Positions 35,512-44,758 of a stretch of DNA of 64,000 nt are shown piece by piece. Location: the NCBI GenBank assembly GCA_963815305.1, contig CAWFFW010000001.1, positions 2,294,001 to 2,358,000 on the forward strand. The letters run 5' to 3'. The notes beneath the pieces are model-generated. The model was not told the origin of the DNA. It did no database searches and saw only the letters and a list, made by a program, of their open reading frames with translations. This stretch comes from CAXBID01 sp963815305. GTDB taxonomy: Bacteria > Bacteroidota > Bacteroidia > Flavobacteriales > Flavobacteriaceae. Each line of letters begins with the position of its first letter. Position 1 is the stretch's first letter. Position numbers and translations under genes: made by a program.

Positions 35512-36978
35512 TTAAATACCGCTTATAAAACTACCGTAGGGATCTTTAAATTGAATACCTTCTGAAAATCTATATTTGGATAAAAGCTTATATTCTACTA
35601 ATGCCCATAGCACAAACTCTTTCACAAAATAACTATCAGCTTTACTTAAATTGGATTGATATTTAGCTAATAAATCGTTTAGAGGTGAGATAGCGTCCAA
35701 AATAGTTTTATATTCTTTATCGCCTAAATCATCTAAAAGCTCAAAACCATCTTTTTGATTAAAAAACCACGAAACCACATCATCATATACACTTTCTTCA
35801 TCTTGTTTTTGAAGCTTTTCTATTTTTGGAAAAAACTCTGGAAATAGGCTTTTTACGGCTTCACCTATTAAATTATAGGCAACAACTGCGGCTCCTTCCT
35901 GCTCGCCTTCATAGACCAACTCTACCTTTCCTGTAATTGCTGGAATAATGCCAACAAAATCACTTAATCGAAGCATCGTTATTTTGTCTCCAGAAATAAG
36001 TGCGCGCCTTTCTGCTGTACTTAACAAGTTTTCTAAAGCGGTAATGCTCAATCTGGCGCTTACGCCACTTTTGGCATCAATAAACTCACTTTCACGCGCT
36101 TCAAAAACAATTTGTTCTAGCAAATCTCTAGCTAAATCTGGAACTAGAACCATACTTTTTTGTGCCTCAACTAATCGTGCTTCTTGTTCAGTAATTAATC
36201 TTGCTGTTTCAATATCTACTGGATAATGGGTTAAAATTTGTGATCCAATTCTATCTTTTAAAGGCGTAACGATGCTGCCTCTATTGGTATAATCTTCAGG
36301 GTTTGCTGTAAATAAAAACTGAATATCCAAAGGTAGTCTTAACTTAAATCCTCTTATTTGAATATCGCCTTCCTGTAAAATATTGAATAATGCCACTTGA
36401 ATTCTGGCTTGCAAATCTGGTAACTCATTAATTACAAAAATACAACGATTTGCGCGTGGAATCATACCGTAATGAATCACTCTATCATCCGCGTAACTCA
36501 ACTTTAGATTTGCTGCTTTTATTGGATCTATATCACCAATAATATCTGCAACCGTTACATCTGGCGTTGCTAATTTCTCAGCAAAACGCTCGCTTCTATG
36601 TAACCAATAAATTGGAGTCGCGTCTTCTTTTTCTTTTATTAATTCGATAGCAAAACGAGATATGGGGTTTAAAGGGTCATCGTTAATTTCTGAGCCTTCA
36701 ACCACAGGAATGTACTCGTCTAATAAATTTAACATTAAACGCGCCAAACGTGTTTTAGCTTGACCTCGTAATCCTAAAAGATTGATATTATGACGCGATA
36801 GAATAGCACGTTCCAATTCAGGTATCACGGTATTTTCATAACCATGAACACCTTTAAAAGTTGTTTCCTTATTCTTTATTTTCTCAATTAAATTATCTCG
36901 CAATTCATCTTTAATAGATTTACTTTGATATTCAATTGCTTTTAATTTACCTAATGTTTTAATATTTTCAATATTCAT
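35512..36978 (-). CDS. MoxR-like / magnesium-chelatase-I-like AAA+ ATPase
   Basis: A 488-aa AAA+ ATPase. The P-loop is GLRGQAKTRLAR (residues 69-80), Walker B is CIFVINELPDL, and LFTANPEDYTNRGSIVTPLKDR holds the sensor and arginine region. It resembles the ChlI/BchI subunit of magnesium chelatase and MoxR proteins, which act with VWA partners. The VWA gene lies just upstream in the same direction, 2 bases away. No chlorophyll, cobalamin or other chelatase genes are nearby, so a chaperone or metal-insertion role is more likely than chlorophyll synthesis. The exact client is unknown. Confidence 0.88.
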   Translation of the reverse strand: MNIENIKTLGKLKAIEYQSKSIKDELRDNLIEKIKNKETTFKGVHGYENTVIPELERAILSRHNINLLGLRGQAKTRLARLMLNLLDEYIPVVEGSEINDDPLNPISRFAIELIKEKEDATPIYWLHRSERFAEKLATPDVTVADIIGDIDPIKAANLKLSYADDRVIHYGMIPRANRCIFVINELPDLQARIQVALFNILQEGDIQIRGFKLRLPLDIQFLFTANPEDYTNRGSIVTPLKDRIGSQILTHYPVDIETARLITEQEARLVEAQKSMVLVPDLARDLLEQIVFEARESEFIDAKSGVSARLSITALENLLSTAERRALISGDKITMLRLSDFVGIIPAITGKVELVYEGEQEGAAVVAYNLIGEAVKSLFPEFFPKIEKLQKQDEESVYDDVVSWFFNQKDGFELLDDLGDKEYKTILDAISPLNDLLAKYQSNLSKADSYFVKEFVLWALVEYKLLSKYRFSEGIQFKDPYGSFISGI

Positions 36979-36980
36979 AT

Positions 36981-38108
36981 TTATCCCTTAATTCTTTTTT
37001 TTCTGTTTGTTTCGTAATCTTCAAAAATCATTTCACCTAAACCTTTTAACCCAGTGTAAAAAGCTTTTCCTTGGTTAGCATATGTAAACTCTCTAACAAA
37101 TTGCATCAAATAACTGTCTTTTGCAATCATAAACGTGGTTATAGGTATATGCAGACGCCTTGCTTGTTGTGCCATAGCATAGCACTTATTTACAATATGC
37201 GTATCTAAACCATTACTATTTTTGTAATACTCGCCATCTGGTAAACGCAAACAACTTGGTTTACCGTCGGTAATCATGAATATTTGCTTATTAGTATTAC
37301 GCTTACGTCGGAGTAAGTCCATTGCTAATTGCAAACCTGCAACGGTATTGGTGTGGTAAGGCCCTACTTTTAGATAGGGCAAATCTTTAATTTCAATTTG
37401 CCACGCATCATTACCGAAAACCAAAATATCTAGCGTATCTTTTGGGTATCGTGTGGTAATTAATTCGGCCAGTGCCATAGCTACTTTTTTGGCTGGTGTT
37501 ATTCGATCTTCGCCATAAAGTATCATACTGTGGCTTATATCAATCATGAGTACTGTGCTCATTTGAGATTTATGCTGAGTTTCTTCAACTACTAAATCAT
37601 CTTCTGTTAAGCTGAAATTACCAATACCATTATTAATTTGTGCATTTTTTAAGCTTTCAGTCATGGAAACTTTATCTAGAGAATCACCAAATTGGTAAGC
37701 CCTAAAGTCGCCTGTATGCTCATCGCCCAACCCTGGACTTTTACTTTTATGATTGCCCTGTCCGCTGCGCTTAATTTTTCCGAAAATGTGATTTAAAGCT
37801 TGTTGCCGTATAGCGCGTTCTGTTTTTGCAGTAATAGACAAAATACCATGACCTTCTGGATCGATCTCTTCTTTTAAATATCCTTTCTTTTTAAGGTCTT
37901 CAATAAAATCATCAATAGTATATTCTGCCGTAGAAAGTTTATATTCTTTGTCTAGTTCTCGCAACCAATCGATAGCTTCATCAAAATCACCCGAGGTATG
38001 GGTAATCAACTCTTTAAAAACTTCAAAAAGTTTATCGAAAGGTGATTGATAGGGCGTTTCATATTTCTTAAACACAAAACCCTTTTTGTTAAAATTCTTT
38101 TTTATCAT
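36981..38108 (-). CDS. VWA-domain protein, partner of the AAA+ ATPase
   Basis: A 375-aa protein with a C-terminal von Willebrand A domain. The MIDAS motif is D190-I-S-H-S194 (LMIDISHSM), supported by the later FMITDGKPSC. The N-terminal 160 residues are helical and charged, with a short glycine/serine linker (KRSGQGNHKSKSPGLGDEHTG). There is no signal peptide, so it is cytoplasmic. Metal-dependent binding by the VWA domain probably recruits a client to the AAA+ partner encoded next to it. Gene order VWA then AAA with 2-base spacing indicates an operon. Confidence 0.88.
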   Translation of the reverse strand: MIKKNFNKKGFVFKKYETPYQSPFDKLFEVFKELITHTSGDFDEAIDWLRELDKEYKLSTAEYTIDDFIEDLKKKGYLKEEIDPEGHGILSITAKTERAIRQQALNHIFGKIKRSGQGNHKSKSPGLGDEHTGDFRAYQFGDSLDKVSMTESLKNAQINNGIGNFSLTEDDLVVEETQHKSQMSTVLMIDISHSMILYGEDRITPAKKVAMALAELITTRYPKDTLDILVFGNDAWQIEIKDLPYLKVGPYHTNTVAGLQLAMDLLRRKRNTNKQIFMITDGKPSCLRLPDGEYYKNSNGLDTHIVNKCYAMAQQARRLHIPITTFMIAKDSYLMQFVREFTYANQGKAFYTGLKGLGEMIFEDYETNRKKRIKG

Positions 38109-38202
38109 AGCACCATAAAAATACTGTATTTTATATGAAGTGGTAAATAATTTTATAAAGTCTTAACAATTATTTGCAAAAATAATAGTTTTTATTTCTT
38201 TA

Positions 38203-38226
38203 TTAATAGTAATGCTATTATATTTG
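38203..38226 (+). promoter_or_regulatory. Promoter and possible operator of the TetR-exporter operon
   Basis: TATATTTG (38219-38226) is an exact -7 box 18 bases before the ATG at 38245. Directly upstream, TAATAG and CTATTA (near 38203-38220) form a 6-bp inverted repeat with a 5-base centre. It could be bound by the TetR protein encoded next, but the repeat is short. Confidence 0.5.
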
Positions 38227-38244
38227 CGGACAAATTAATTAATT

Positions 38245-38919
38245 ATGAATAGTTTACTATCAAATTTAAAAATTGCTGTTCCTGAAAAAATATATGTAAA
38301 AGATCCAGAATCATCAGATTTGGGAAAGCGCATTGTTGAGCATAGCATTTTACTAATTAATGATATTGGTTTTGACTCTTTTACGTTTAAAAAGCTTGGC
38401 ACTTTAATTGGCTCTAATGAAAGCTCAATTTATAGATATTTTGAGAGCAAGCACAAATTATTATTATATCTATCATCATGGTACTGGGCATGGTTGGAAT
38501 ATCAACTCGTTTTTGAAACTCATAGCATTGCAGACAAAAGGCAAAAATTAATGAAAGCTATTGAGATTGTCTCTAGAACCACCAAAGAAGACTCTAATTT
38601 TTCACATATCAACGAAATTTTATTAAACCAAATCATGATTAATGAAAACTCAAAATCATTTTTAACTAAAGAAGTCGATCAAGAAAACAAGGAAGGTTAT
38701 TTTGTTATTTATAAACGTGTTGTACAACGTTTAAAAGAGATGATTTTAGAAGTGAACAGCAATTATAAATTTGCTTCTAGTTTAGCCAGTACTATAATAG
38801 AGGGCAGCTTACACCAGCATTTTTTAAAGGAGCATTTTGCATCTATTACCGATTGTAAACCAGGTATAACACCAACTGATTTTTATATTAATTTAACCCT
38901 AAATACCTTAAAATTTTAA
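38245..38919 (+). CDS. TetR-family transcriptional regulator
   Basis: A 224-aa protein. The helix-turn-helix spans about residues 37-70: IGFDSFTFKKLGTLIGSN with ESSIYRYFESKHKLLLYL, the classic TetR pattern ending in YxxFxxK. The C-terminal ligand domain is divergent, as usual. It is the first gene of an operon with an ABC/HlyD/TolC exporter that starts 2 bases after its stop, so it probably represses the exporter until an inducer binds. Confidence 0.9.
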   Translation: MNSLLSNLKIAVPEKIYVKDPESSDLGKRIVEHSILLINDIGFDSFTFKKLGTLIGSNESSIYRYFESKHKLLLYLSSWYWAWLEYQLVFETHSIADKRQKLMKAIEIVSRTTKEDSNFSHINEILLNQIMINENSKSFLTKEVDQENKEGYFVIYKRVVQRLKEMILEVNSNYKFASSLASTIIEGSLHQHFLKEHFASITDCKPGITPTDFYINLTLNTLKF

Positions 38920-38921
38920 TT

Positions 38922-40592
38922 ATGGCTCAACCAAATATGACCCCTTGGCAGCGTTTACTTGGGTTAGTTCAACTTGAAAAAAGAGATATTCTTCAAATTT
39001 TTTATTACGCTATTTTTGCAGGTATAGTGGCATTAACTTTACCACTTGGTATTCAAGCCATCATCAACTTAATACAAGGCGCTCAAATATCTACATCTTG
39101 GGTTGTTCTTGTTATTCTTGTAACTTTAGGTGTTGCCTTTTCTGGGGTTTTACAACTTATGCAATTACGCATTATTGAAACCATACAGCAACGTATTTTT
39201 ATGCGTTCATCCTTTGAGTTGACTTACAGGTTTCCTAAAATTAAAATGACGGAGTTACGCAACTATTATCCTCCAGAATTAGCGAACCGTTTTTTTGATA
39301 CACTCACTATCCAAAAAGGATTATCTAAAATTCTAATTGATATACCCACGGCTGTTTTACAAATTTTATTTGCTTTAATTCTTTTATCTTTTTATCATCC
39401 ATTTTTTATCATATTTGGCCTTTTGCTTTTAATCCTCATCGTTATTGTTTTTAAATTCACAGCAAAAAGAGGTTTAGAAACTAGCTTAAAAGAATCAAAA
39501 CACAAGTATAAAGTGGCGCATTGGATTGAGGAAATTGCAAGAACACTGATAAGTTTTAAACTTTCAGGACGAACCAATTTGGGATTAAGCAAAAATGATG
39601 TTTTGGTAAATGAATATCTAAAAGCAAGAGAAAGTCATTTTAAAATTTTGGTTATTCAGTTTATTCAAATGATAAGCTTTAAAGTTGTTGTAACCGCAAG
39701 TTTATTATTAATTGGTGGGGCCTTAGTTTTAAAGCAGGAAATGAATATTGGGCAATTTGTTGCTGCCGAAATTATCATATTATTAGTTATCGCATCCGTT
39801 GAGAAATTAATTTTAGGGTTAGAATCTTTCTATGATGTATTAACTTCTCTTGAAAAAATTGGACAAATATTAGATAAAGATCTTGAAAATCAAGACGGCG
39901 AAAAACCTGTTTTTAAAGATGATACAACTATAGAATTAGACAAGGTTTCATACGAAGTACCCGAGCGAGAAACTCCAATAATAACTAGTATTTCATTAAA
40001 AATAAATTCTAAAAGCAGAATTTTAGTTTCAGGTGAAAGTGGTTCTGGAAAATCTACTTTACTACGATTAATAGCCGGTGTTATTGAATCTACTTCAGGT
40101 CATATTTATGTCAATAATTTATCAATATCTAGCTTAAATTTAAACCATTATCGAGCACAATTAGGATTATCATTAACTGAAGAAACACCTTTTGAAGGTA
40201 GCATTAAAGTAAATTTAACTTTCGGAAATAAAGAAATTACTGATGACACTATTTTTCACGTTTTTGAAAAAGTTGGACTCATGGATTTTATAAGAGAACA
40301 AACGGATGGCTTAGAAACCATTTTATATCCAGATGGTAGACAAATGTCGCATACCGTTTCTAAAAAGTTAGTTCTTGCTAGAGCTATATTAAAAAACCCG
40401 AAATTATTAATTCTTGAGGATGCTTTAGATAGGTTTAATCCCATTGAAACAAATTCAATAATAGAGTATTTAACACACCCAGACAGACCTTGGGCCCTTA
40501 TTGTAGTAAGTGGTAGTGATAGTTGGAAAACCAAGTGTTCTCAAGTTATTGAATTAGATAAAGGTGAAATAAAAAATATCAATCATGCTTAA
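38922..40592 (+). CDS. ABC exporter subunit with degenerate ATPase motifs
   Basis: A 556-aa half-transporter: five or six membrane helices (residues 25-310) then a nucleotide-binding domain, without the N-terminal peptidase of bacteriocin exporters. Walker A is intact (SGESGSGKSTL, about residues 368-378). The signature reads GRQMSHTVSKK instead of LSGGQ. Walker B reads LLILEDALD, with the acidic pair reversed from DE to ED. The switch histidine is missing (IVVSGSDSWK). This may be a weak or inactive ATPase. Gene order (TetR, ABC, HlyD, TolC) fits a type-I-secretion-like exporter. The HlyD gene overlaps its end by 8 bases. Confidence 0.85.
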   Translation: MAQPNMTPWQRLLGLVQLEKRDILQIFYYAIFAGIVALTLPLGIQAIINLIQGAQISTSWVVLVILVTLGVAFSGVLQLMQLRIIETIQQRIFMRSSFELTYRFPKIKMTELRNYYPPELANRFFDTLTIQKGLSKILIDIPTAVLQILFALILLSFYHPFFIIFGLLLLILIVIVFKFTAKRGLETSLKESKHKYKVAHWIEEIARTLISFKLSGRTNLGLSKNDVLVNEYLKARESHFKILVIQFIQMISFKVVVTASLLLIGGALVLKQEMNIGQFVAAEIIILLVIASVEKLILGLESFYDVLTSLEKIGQILDKDLENQDGEKPVFKDDTTIELDKVSYEVPERETPIITSISLKINSKSRILVSGESGSGKSTLLRLIAGVIESTSGHIYVNNLSISSLNLNHYRAQLGLSLTEETPFEGSIKVNLTFGNKEITDDTIFHVFEKVGLMDFIREQTDGLETILYPDGRQMSHTVSKKLVLARAILKNPKLLILEDALDRFNPIETNSIIEYLTHPDRPWALIVVSGSDSWKTKCSQVIELDKGEIKNINHA

Positions 40593-41943
40593 TATATCTC
40601 ATAATAAACTTAATAAAAAAGTAGATCTATCCGTATTTGAATCTAGTAAAGATATTTTCAATAAAGACTATTACAAAACCTTTAATAAGTTTTTATTAAC
40701 TGCGGCAATTATTCTATTGGTTGTCCTTTTTTTACCTTGGACACAAAATATAACGGCAGAAGGGCTTGTTACAACATTAAAACCTAATCAACGTCCACAA
40801 ACTATTCAATCACAAATTCCTGGACGGATAGAAGAATGGTTTGTACAAGAAGGTGATTTTGTACAAGAAGGAGATACTATTTTAAGAATTTCAGAAGTAA
40901 AAAGTGAGTATTTCGATGATCAATTAGTAGAACGAACTAATCAGCAAATACAGGCAAAATCGTCATCTGTTAATGCTTATCAAGGTAAAGTTGACGCTTT
41001 AAACAGACAAGTTTCTGCGTTGATAAATGAGCAGAAGCTAAAACTGGAACAAACCAAAAACAAGTTATTGCAAGCCAAACTTAAAGTGCAAAGCGACAGT
41101 ATTGATTTTGAGGCTGCCAAAACCAATATTAAAATTGCTGAAACACAATTTGAACGTATTCAGACTTTGCAAGAAGAGGGTTTAAAAGCAGTAAAAGATG
41201 TTGAGGAAAAACGATTGAAACTCCAAGAAACTCAAGCTAAACTTCTTTCACAAGAAAATAAATATTTAGCTAGCAAAAATGAAGTTATTAATGCCCAAAT
41301 AGAACTTTCTAGAATTAATGCCCAATATGCTGATAAAATATCTAAAGCACAAAGTGATAAGTTTACAGCCCAATCCAGTCAATTTGATACTGAGGCTCAA
41401 GTTACAAAACTTGAAAACGATTATACCAATTACAAAATTAGAAATAGCTTACTTTACGTTACTGCTCCACAAAATGGCTACATAAACAAAGCACTTCGAG
41501 GTGGCATTGGTGTTACATTTAAAGAAGGTGAAGAACTTGTAGGTATAATGCCATCTAAATATGATTTAGCGGTAGAAACTTTTGTTCGCCCCATAGATTT
41601 ACCACTTTTACACCCTGGAGAAAAAGTACGTATTCAGTTTGATGGGTGGCCCGCTATTGTTTTTAGCGGATGGCCCAATGTATCTTATGGTACTTACGGG
41701 GCTAAAGTTGTTGCTATTGAAAGGTTTATTAGTGATAATGGGAAATATAGAGTTTTATTGGCTCCTGATGAAACCGACCACGAATGGCCTGAAGCTATTC
41801 GGGTAGGTTCTGGTGCTAAAACCATTGCTTTACTAGAAGATGTCCCTATATGGTTTGAATTATGGCGACAAATAAATAGCTTCCCACCCAATTATTATCA
41901 ACCACAAAATGAAAAAATGAGCTCTAAAGACGCAAAAAAATGA
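40585..41943 (+). CDS. HlyD-family periplasmic adaptor
   Basis: A 452-aa membrane-fusion protein. One N-terminal membrane helix (about residues 36-53, FLLTAAIILLVVLFLPW) anchors it. The lipoyl half-motif follows (IPGRIEEWFVQEGDFVQEGD), then a long alpha-helical hairpin (about 115-275), the second half-motif (VTAPQNGYINKAL) and a beta-barrel. It should bridge the inner-membrane ABC subunit to the TolC channel. Start and end both overlap neighbouring genes (8 and 4 bases), which shows tight co-translation. Confidence 0.92.
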   Translation: MLNISHNKLNKKVDLSVFESSKDIFNKDYYKTFNKFLLTAAIILLVVLFLPWTQNITAEGLVTTLKPNQRPQTIQSQIPGRIEEWFVQEGDFVQEGDTILRISEVKSEYFDDQLVERTNQQIQAKSSSVNAYQGKVDALNRQVSALINEQKLKLEQTKNKLLQAKLKVQSDSIDFEAAKTNIKIAETQFERIQTLQEEGLKAVKDVEEKRLKLQETQAKLLSQENKYLASKNEVINAQIELSRINAQYADKISKAQSDKFTAQSSQFDTEAQVTKLENDYTNYKIRNSLLYVTAPQNGYINKALRGGIGVTFKEGEELVGIMPSKYDLAVETFVRPIDLPLLHPGEKVRIQFDGWPAIVFSGWPNVSYGTYGAKVVAIERFISDNGKYRVLLAPDETDHEWPEAIRVGSGAKTIALLEDVPIWFELWRQINSFPPNYYQPQNEKMSSKDAKK

Positions 41944-43343
41944 AACTGAAGATATTAAGTGTCATACTTCTTTTAAGCAGTATTATTAATGCGCAAGATA
42001 GCATTACGAAAATTAATTTATCGGAATATTTGGGCTATGTTAAAACATTTCATCCCATTGTAAAGCAGGCCAATTTGGTGATAAACGAAAGTGAGGCTAA
42101 TTTATTAAAAGCTCGCGGTGCTTTTGACCCAAAACTAGAAGTTGATTATGATAGAAAAAAATTTAAAAATACCGAATACTACGATAAACTTAACGCTGCT
42201 TTTAAATTACCTACTTGGTATGGTGTTGAGTTTAAAGGAAACTTTGAAGAAAATGATGGTTTATTTTTAAATCCTGAAGGAAGTCTTCCTGAAGATGGTT
42301 TATATAGCGTTGGTGTATCCGTTTCAGTTGCTAAAGGGTTATTAATTAACAAGCGTATGGCTATGTTAAAACAAGCCAAAATGTTTGTAAAGCAAGCACA
42401 AGCCGACAGACAATTATTAGTAAACAATATTTTGTATGAAGCTACATTAACCTATTTTAATTGGTTAAAAACCTACAACGAAAAACGCGTTTATGAAGAT
42501 TTTTTAGTAAATGCAAAAATGCGTTTTGAAGGCATAAAAAGTAGTTACAGAGCAGGCGAAATGCCAGCTATTGATACGGTGGAAGCCCGAATTGCTTTAA
42601 ACGACAGAAAATTGAATTTAGAAAAGGCCCGAATTAAATTTATAAAATCATCGTTAGAGCTTTCTAACTATTTATGGTTAAACGAAAATACACCCATTGA
42701 AATAAAAGATAATGTGATTCCAGATGTAAATACATTACAATTAATTGATGTTACTTTAAATACTTATGAACTAGATATTGAAAATTTAGACATAGATAAT
42801 CATCCAAAACTTCAATCTTTAGATTACAAACTTCAAAGTTTAAATATTGACAGACGATTGAAAATTAATAATTTATTGCCACAAATAGATTTACAATACA
42901 ATTTTTTATCTCAAACTCCAGACATTTCAAGGTCTTTTAACACTTCGGCTTATAAAAGTGGCCTCAATATCAGCTTTCCATTGTTTTTAAGGAAAGAACG
43001 TGGCGACTTAAAGTTGGCTAAAATAAAAGTACAGAATACTGAATTTGAAATACAAAGTACCAAAGTAAACTTGAAAAATAAAATTGATGCTATAACCCAA
43101 GAGTTGGTCTCCTACGTATCTCAAAATGAATACATCAGAATTATTGTTGATGATTACGACACTTTGTTAAATGCAGAAGAACGTAAATTCTTTCTGGGCG
43201 AAAGCTCTCTTTTTTTGGTAAACTCTAGAGAATCTAAATTAATTGATGCTAAATTAAAATCTATTGCTTTAGAGAATGATTTTTTTAATACAAAAGCGAG
43301 TTTGTTTAATATTTTGGCCATTTCAGAAGTTAACAATAATTAA
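41940..43343 (+). CDS. TolC-family outer-membrane channel
   Basis: A 467-aa outer-membrane efflux protein with a signal peptide (MKLKILSVILLLSSIINAQ). It has the TolC internal duplication: two long helical hairpins with strand regions such as YSVGVSVSVAKGLL and SGLNISFPLFLRKERG. SYRAGEMPAIDTVEARIAL matches the family turn region. It is the exit duct of the TetR-ABC-HlyD-TolC exporter. Its ATG overlaps the HlyD stop by 4 bases (ATGA). Confidence 0.92.
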   Translation: MKLKILSVILLLSSIINAQDSITKINLSEYLGYVKTFHPIVKQANLVINESEANLLKARGAFDPKLEVDYDRKKFKNTEYYDKLNAAFKLPTWYGVEFKGNFEENDGLFLNPEGSLPEDGLYSVGVSVSVAKGLLINKRMAMLKQAKMFVKQAQADRQLLVNNILYEATLTYFNWLKTYNEKRVYEDFLVNAKMRFEGIKSSYRAGEMPAIDTVEARIALNDRKLNLEKARIKFIKSSLELSNYLWLNENTPIEIKDNVIPDVNTLQLIDVTLNTYELDIENLDIDNHPKLQSLDYKLQSLNIDRRLKINNLLPQIDLQYNFLSQTPDISRSFNTSAYKSGLNISFPLFLRKERGDLKLAKIKVQNTEFEIQSTKVNLKNKIDAITQELVSYVSQNEYIRIIVDDYDTLLNAEERKFFLGESSLFLVNSRESKLIDAKLKSIALENDFFNTKASLFNILAISEVNNN

Positions 43344-43384
43344 TAAAAAACAATTTCTATATTCTTTTTTTAGTTGATCATGTC

Positions 43385-43396
43385 CGGATTAATCCG
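43385..43396. promoter_or_regulatory. 12-bp perfect palindrome, GC-richer than surroundings
   Basis: CGGATTAATCCG lies between the exporter operon and sodC, 42 bases after the tolC stop and about 170 bases before the sodC start. It could be an operator or a weak hairpin; there is no T run for a terminator. Confidence 0.35.
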
Positions 43397-43564
43397 AAAA
43401 AGATAATACAAAAGTGTTGAAAATAAAGATATATTCTTAATGTAAATTACATGAAAACCATTAAATTATATTTCATTTGCGTTAATTAAATTCGAAACAA
43501 TTGGCCATATTTGTAATTGAGGCCATTAAAACGTAACTTTAAATAATATAAAAACTACCAAAAA

Positions 43565-44137
43565 ATGAAAAAAATAAATATTCTATTGATTGCATTAACA
43601 CTAAGCGCAGTGGCATGTAAAAAAGAAAAAAAAGAAGTTAAAATTACAGAAACTGAAGTTATTGAAGTTGAAAAAAAGGTTACAACACCTAAAAAGTTAA
43701 CCATGGCATTAAATCCTAAAAGCGGAAGTAATACAAGTGGTAATGTTGTTTTTAAAGAAGAAAATGGAGTTGTAAGTATGACGGCTATTATTGATGGTTT
43801 AGATACTGGTATGCACGCTATTCATATTCACGAATCTTCTGATTGCTCTTCTGAAGATGGAAAATCAGCTGGAGGGCATTGGAATCCCACAGCACAAAAA
43901 CATGGCAAATGGGGTGATGAAGCAGGTTATCATAAAGGTGATATAGGCAATCTTACTGCCGATGAAAACGGAAATGCTACTATTACTTTTTCTACTGATG
44001 AATGGTGTATAGGCTGCGGCGACGAAAATAAAGATATTTTGGGTAAAGGCGTCATTGTACACGCTGGTGCTGACGACTATGGGCAACCAACAGGAAATGC
44101 TGGGGGTCGAATAAGTTGCGCAGGAATAATTGAATAA
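43565..44137 (+). CDS. sodC: Cu/Zn superoxide dismutase lipoprotein
   Basis: A 190-aa periplasmic superoxide dismutase. The signal peptide ends in a lipobox (LSAVACKK, C18), followed by a lysine/glutamate-rich linker. The metal site is visible: HAIHIHESSDC (Cu ligands and disulfide cysteine), GGHWNPTAQKHG (bridging and zinc histidines), DIGNL and VIVHAGADDYG (late Cu histidine and Zn aspartate), then AGGRISCAGII. It removes superoxide at the cell envelope. A near-consensus -7 box (CATATTTG, 43506-43513) precedes it and a terminator separates it from the next sigma-factor gene. Confidence 0.94.
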   Translation: MKKINILLIALTLSAVACKKEKKEVKITETEVIEVEKKVTTPKKLTMALNPKSGSNTSGNVVFKEENGVVSMTAIIDGLDTGMHAIHIHESSDCSSEDGKSAGGHWNPTAQKHGKWGDEAGYHKGDIGNLTADENGNATITFSTDEWCIGCGDENKDILGKGVIVHAGADDYGQPTGNAGGRISCAGIIE

Positions 44138-44158
44138 TATCAAAAAAATAAAATAATT

Positions 44159-44188
44159 AAAAGCTACTAGAAATAGTAGCTTTTTTTG
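44159..44188 (+). terminator. Rho-independent terminator after sodC
   Basis: Perfect 11-bp stem AAAAGCTACTA (44159-44169) with TAGTAGCTTTT (44174-44184), a GAAA tetraloop and T's. Confidence 0.93.
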
Positions 44189-44226
44189 TTAAATATTAAC
44201 TATTTTCGAATACTCAAAAAGCTCAA

Positions 44227-44757
44227 ATGAATTTAGATAAACTTGTTGAACAGTTCAAGCAAAAAGACGAAAAAGCTTTTGAGCAATTATATCATATGTA
44301 TAGCAAAAGTATGCAAGGTGTTATTTTCAATATTGTTAGAGATAATGATATCGCGGAAGAAGTAATGCAAGATGTTTTTATTAAAGCATGGAGCAAAGCA
44401 GACACATACTCAAGCGCTAAAGGGCGATTTTTTACTTGGATGTTGAATATTGCTAGGAATGCAGCAATAGATAAAACACGCTCAAAAAACTTTAAAAAGT
44501 CTAAACAAAACCTCAACTCCGATTTTTTCGTAGATATTATTGAAAGCTCTGATAGCTTAGATGATAAAACTGATGCTATTGGAATTTCAAAATTTGTTAA
44601 TAAGCTAGCTGAGAAATGTAAAGAAGTTATTAATCTTCTATATTTTAAAGGCTACACCCAAACCGAAGCTTCGGAGACTCTTAATATGCCTATTGGCACC
44701 ATTAAAACAAGAAACCGAAATTGCATAAAGGAACTTAGAGGCATGGTATTAAACTAA
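44227..44757 (+). CDS. ECF-type RNA polymerase sigma factor
   Basis: A 176-aa sigma-70 family protein. Region 2 reads AEEVMQDVFIKAWSKADTY and FFTWMLNIARNAAIDKTRS; region 4 reads LYFKGYTQTEASETLNMPIG followed by KTRNRNCIKELRG. It closely resembles the 3587 sigma factor in length and motifs. The anti-sigma gene follows after 1 base, so the pair is translationally coupled. It lies just downstream of sodC but behind that gene's terminator, so it has its own promoter. Confidence 0.92.
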   Translation: MNLDKLVEQFKQKDEKAFEQLYHMYSKSMQGVIFNIVRDNDIAEEVMQDVFIKAWSKADTYSSAKGRFFTWMLNIARNAAIDKTRSKNFKKSKQNLNSDFFVDIIESSDSLDDKTDAIGISKFVNKLAEKCKEVINLLYFKGYTQTEASETLNMPIGTIKTRNRNCIKELRGMVLN

Positions 44758-44758
44758 A

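Noticed and set aside
35512..38108. AAA/VWA pair as magnesium chelatase for chlorophyll synthesis
   Set aside because: The motifs fit, but no large chelatase subunit or tetrapyrrole genes are nearby; a MoxR/VWA chaperone role is more likely.
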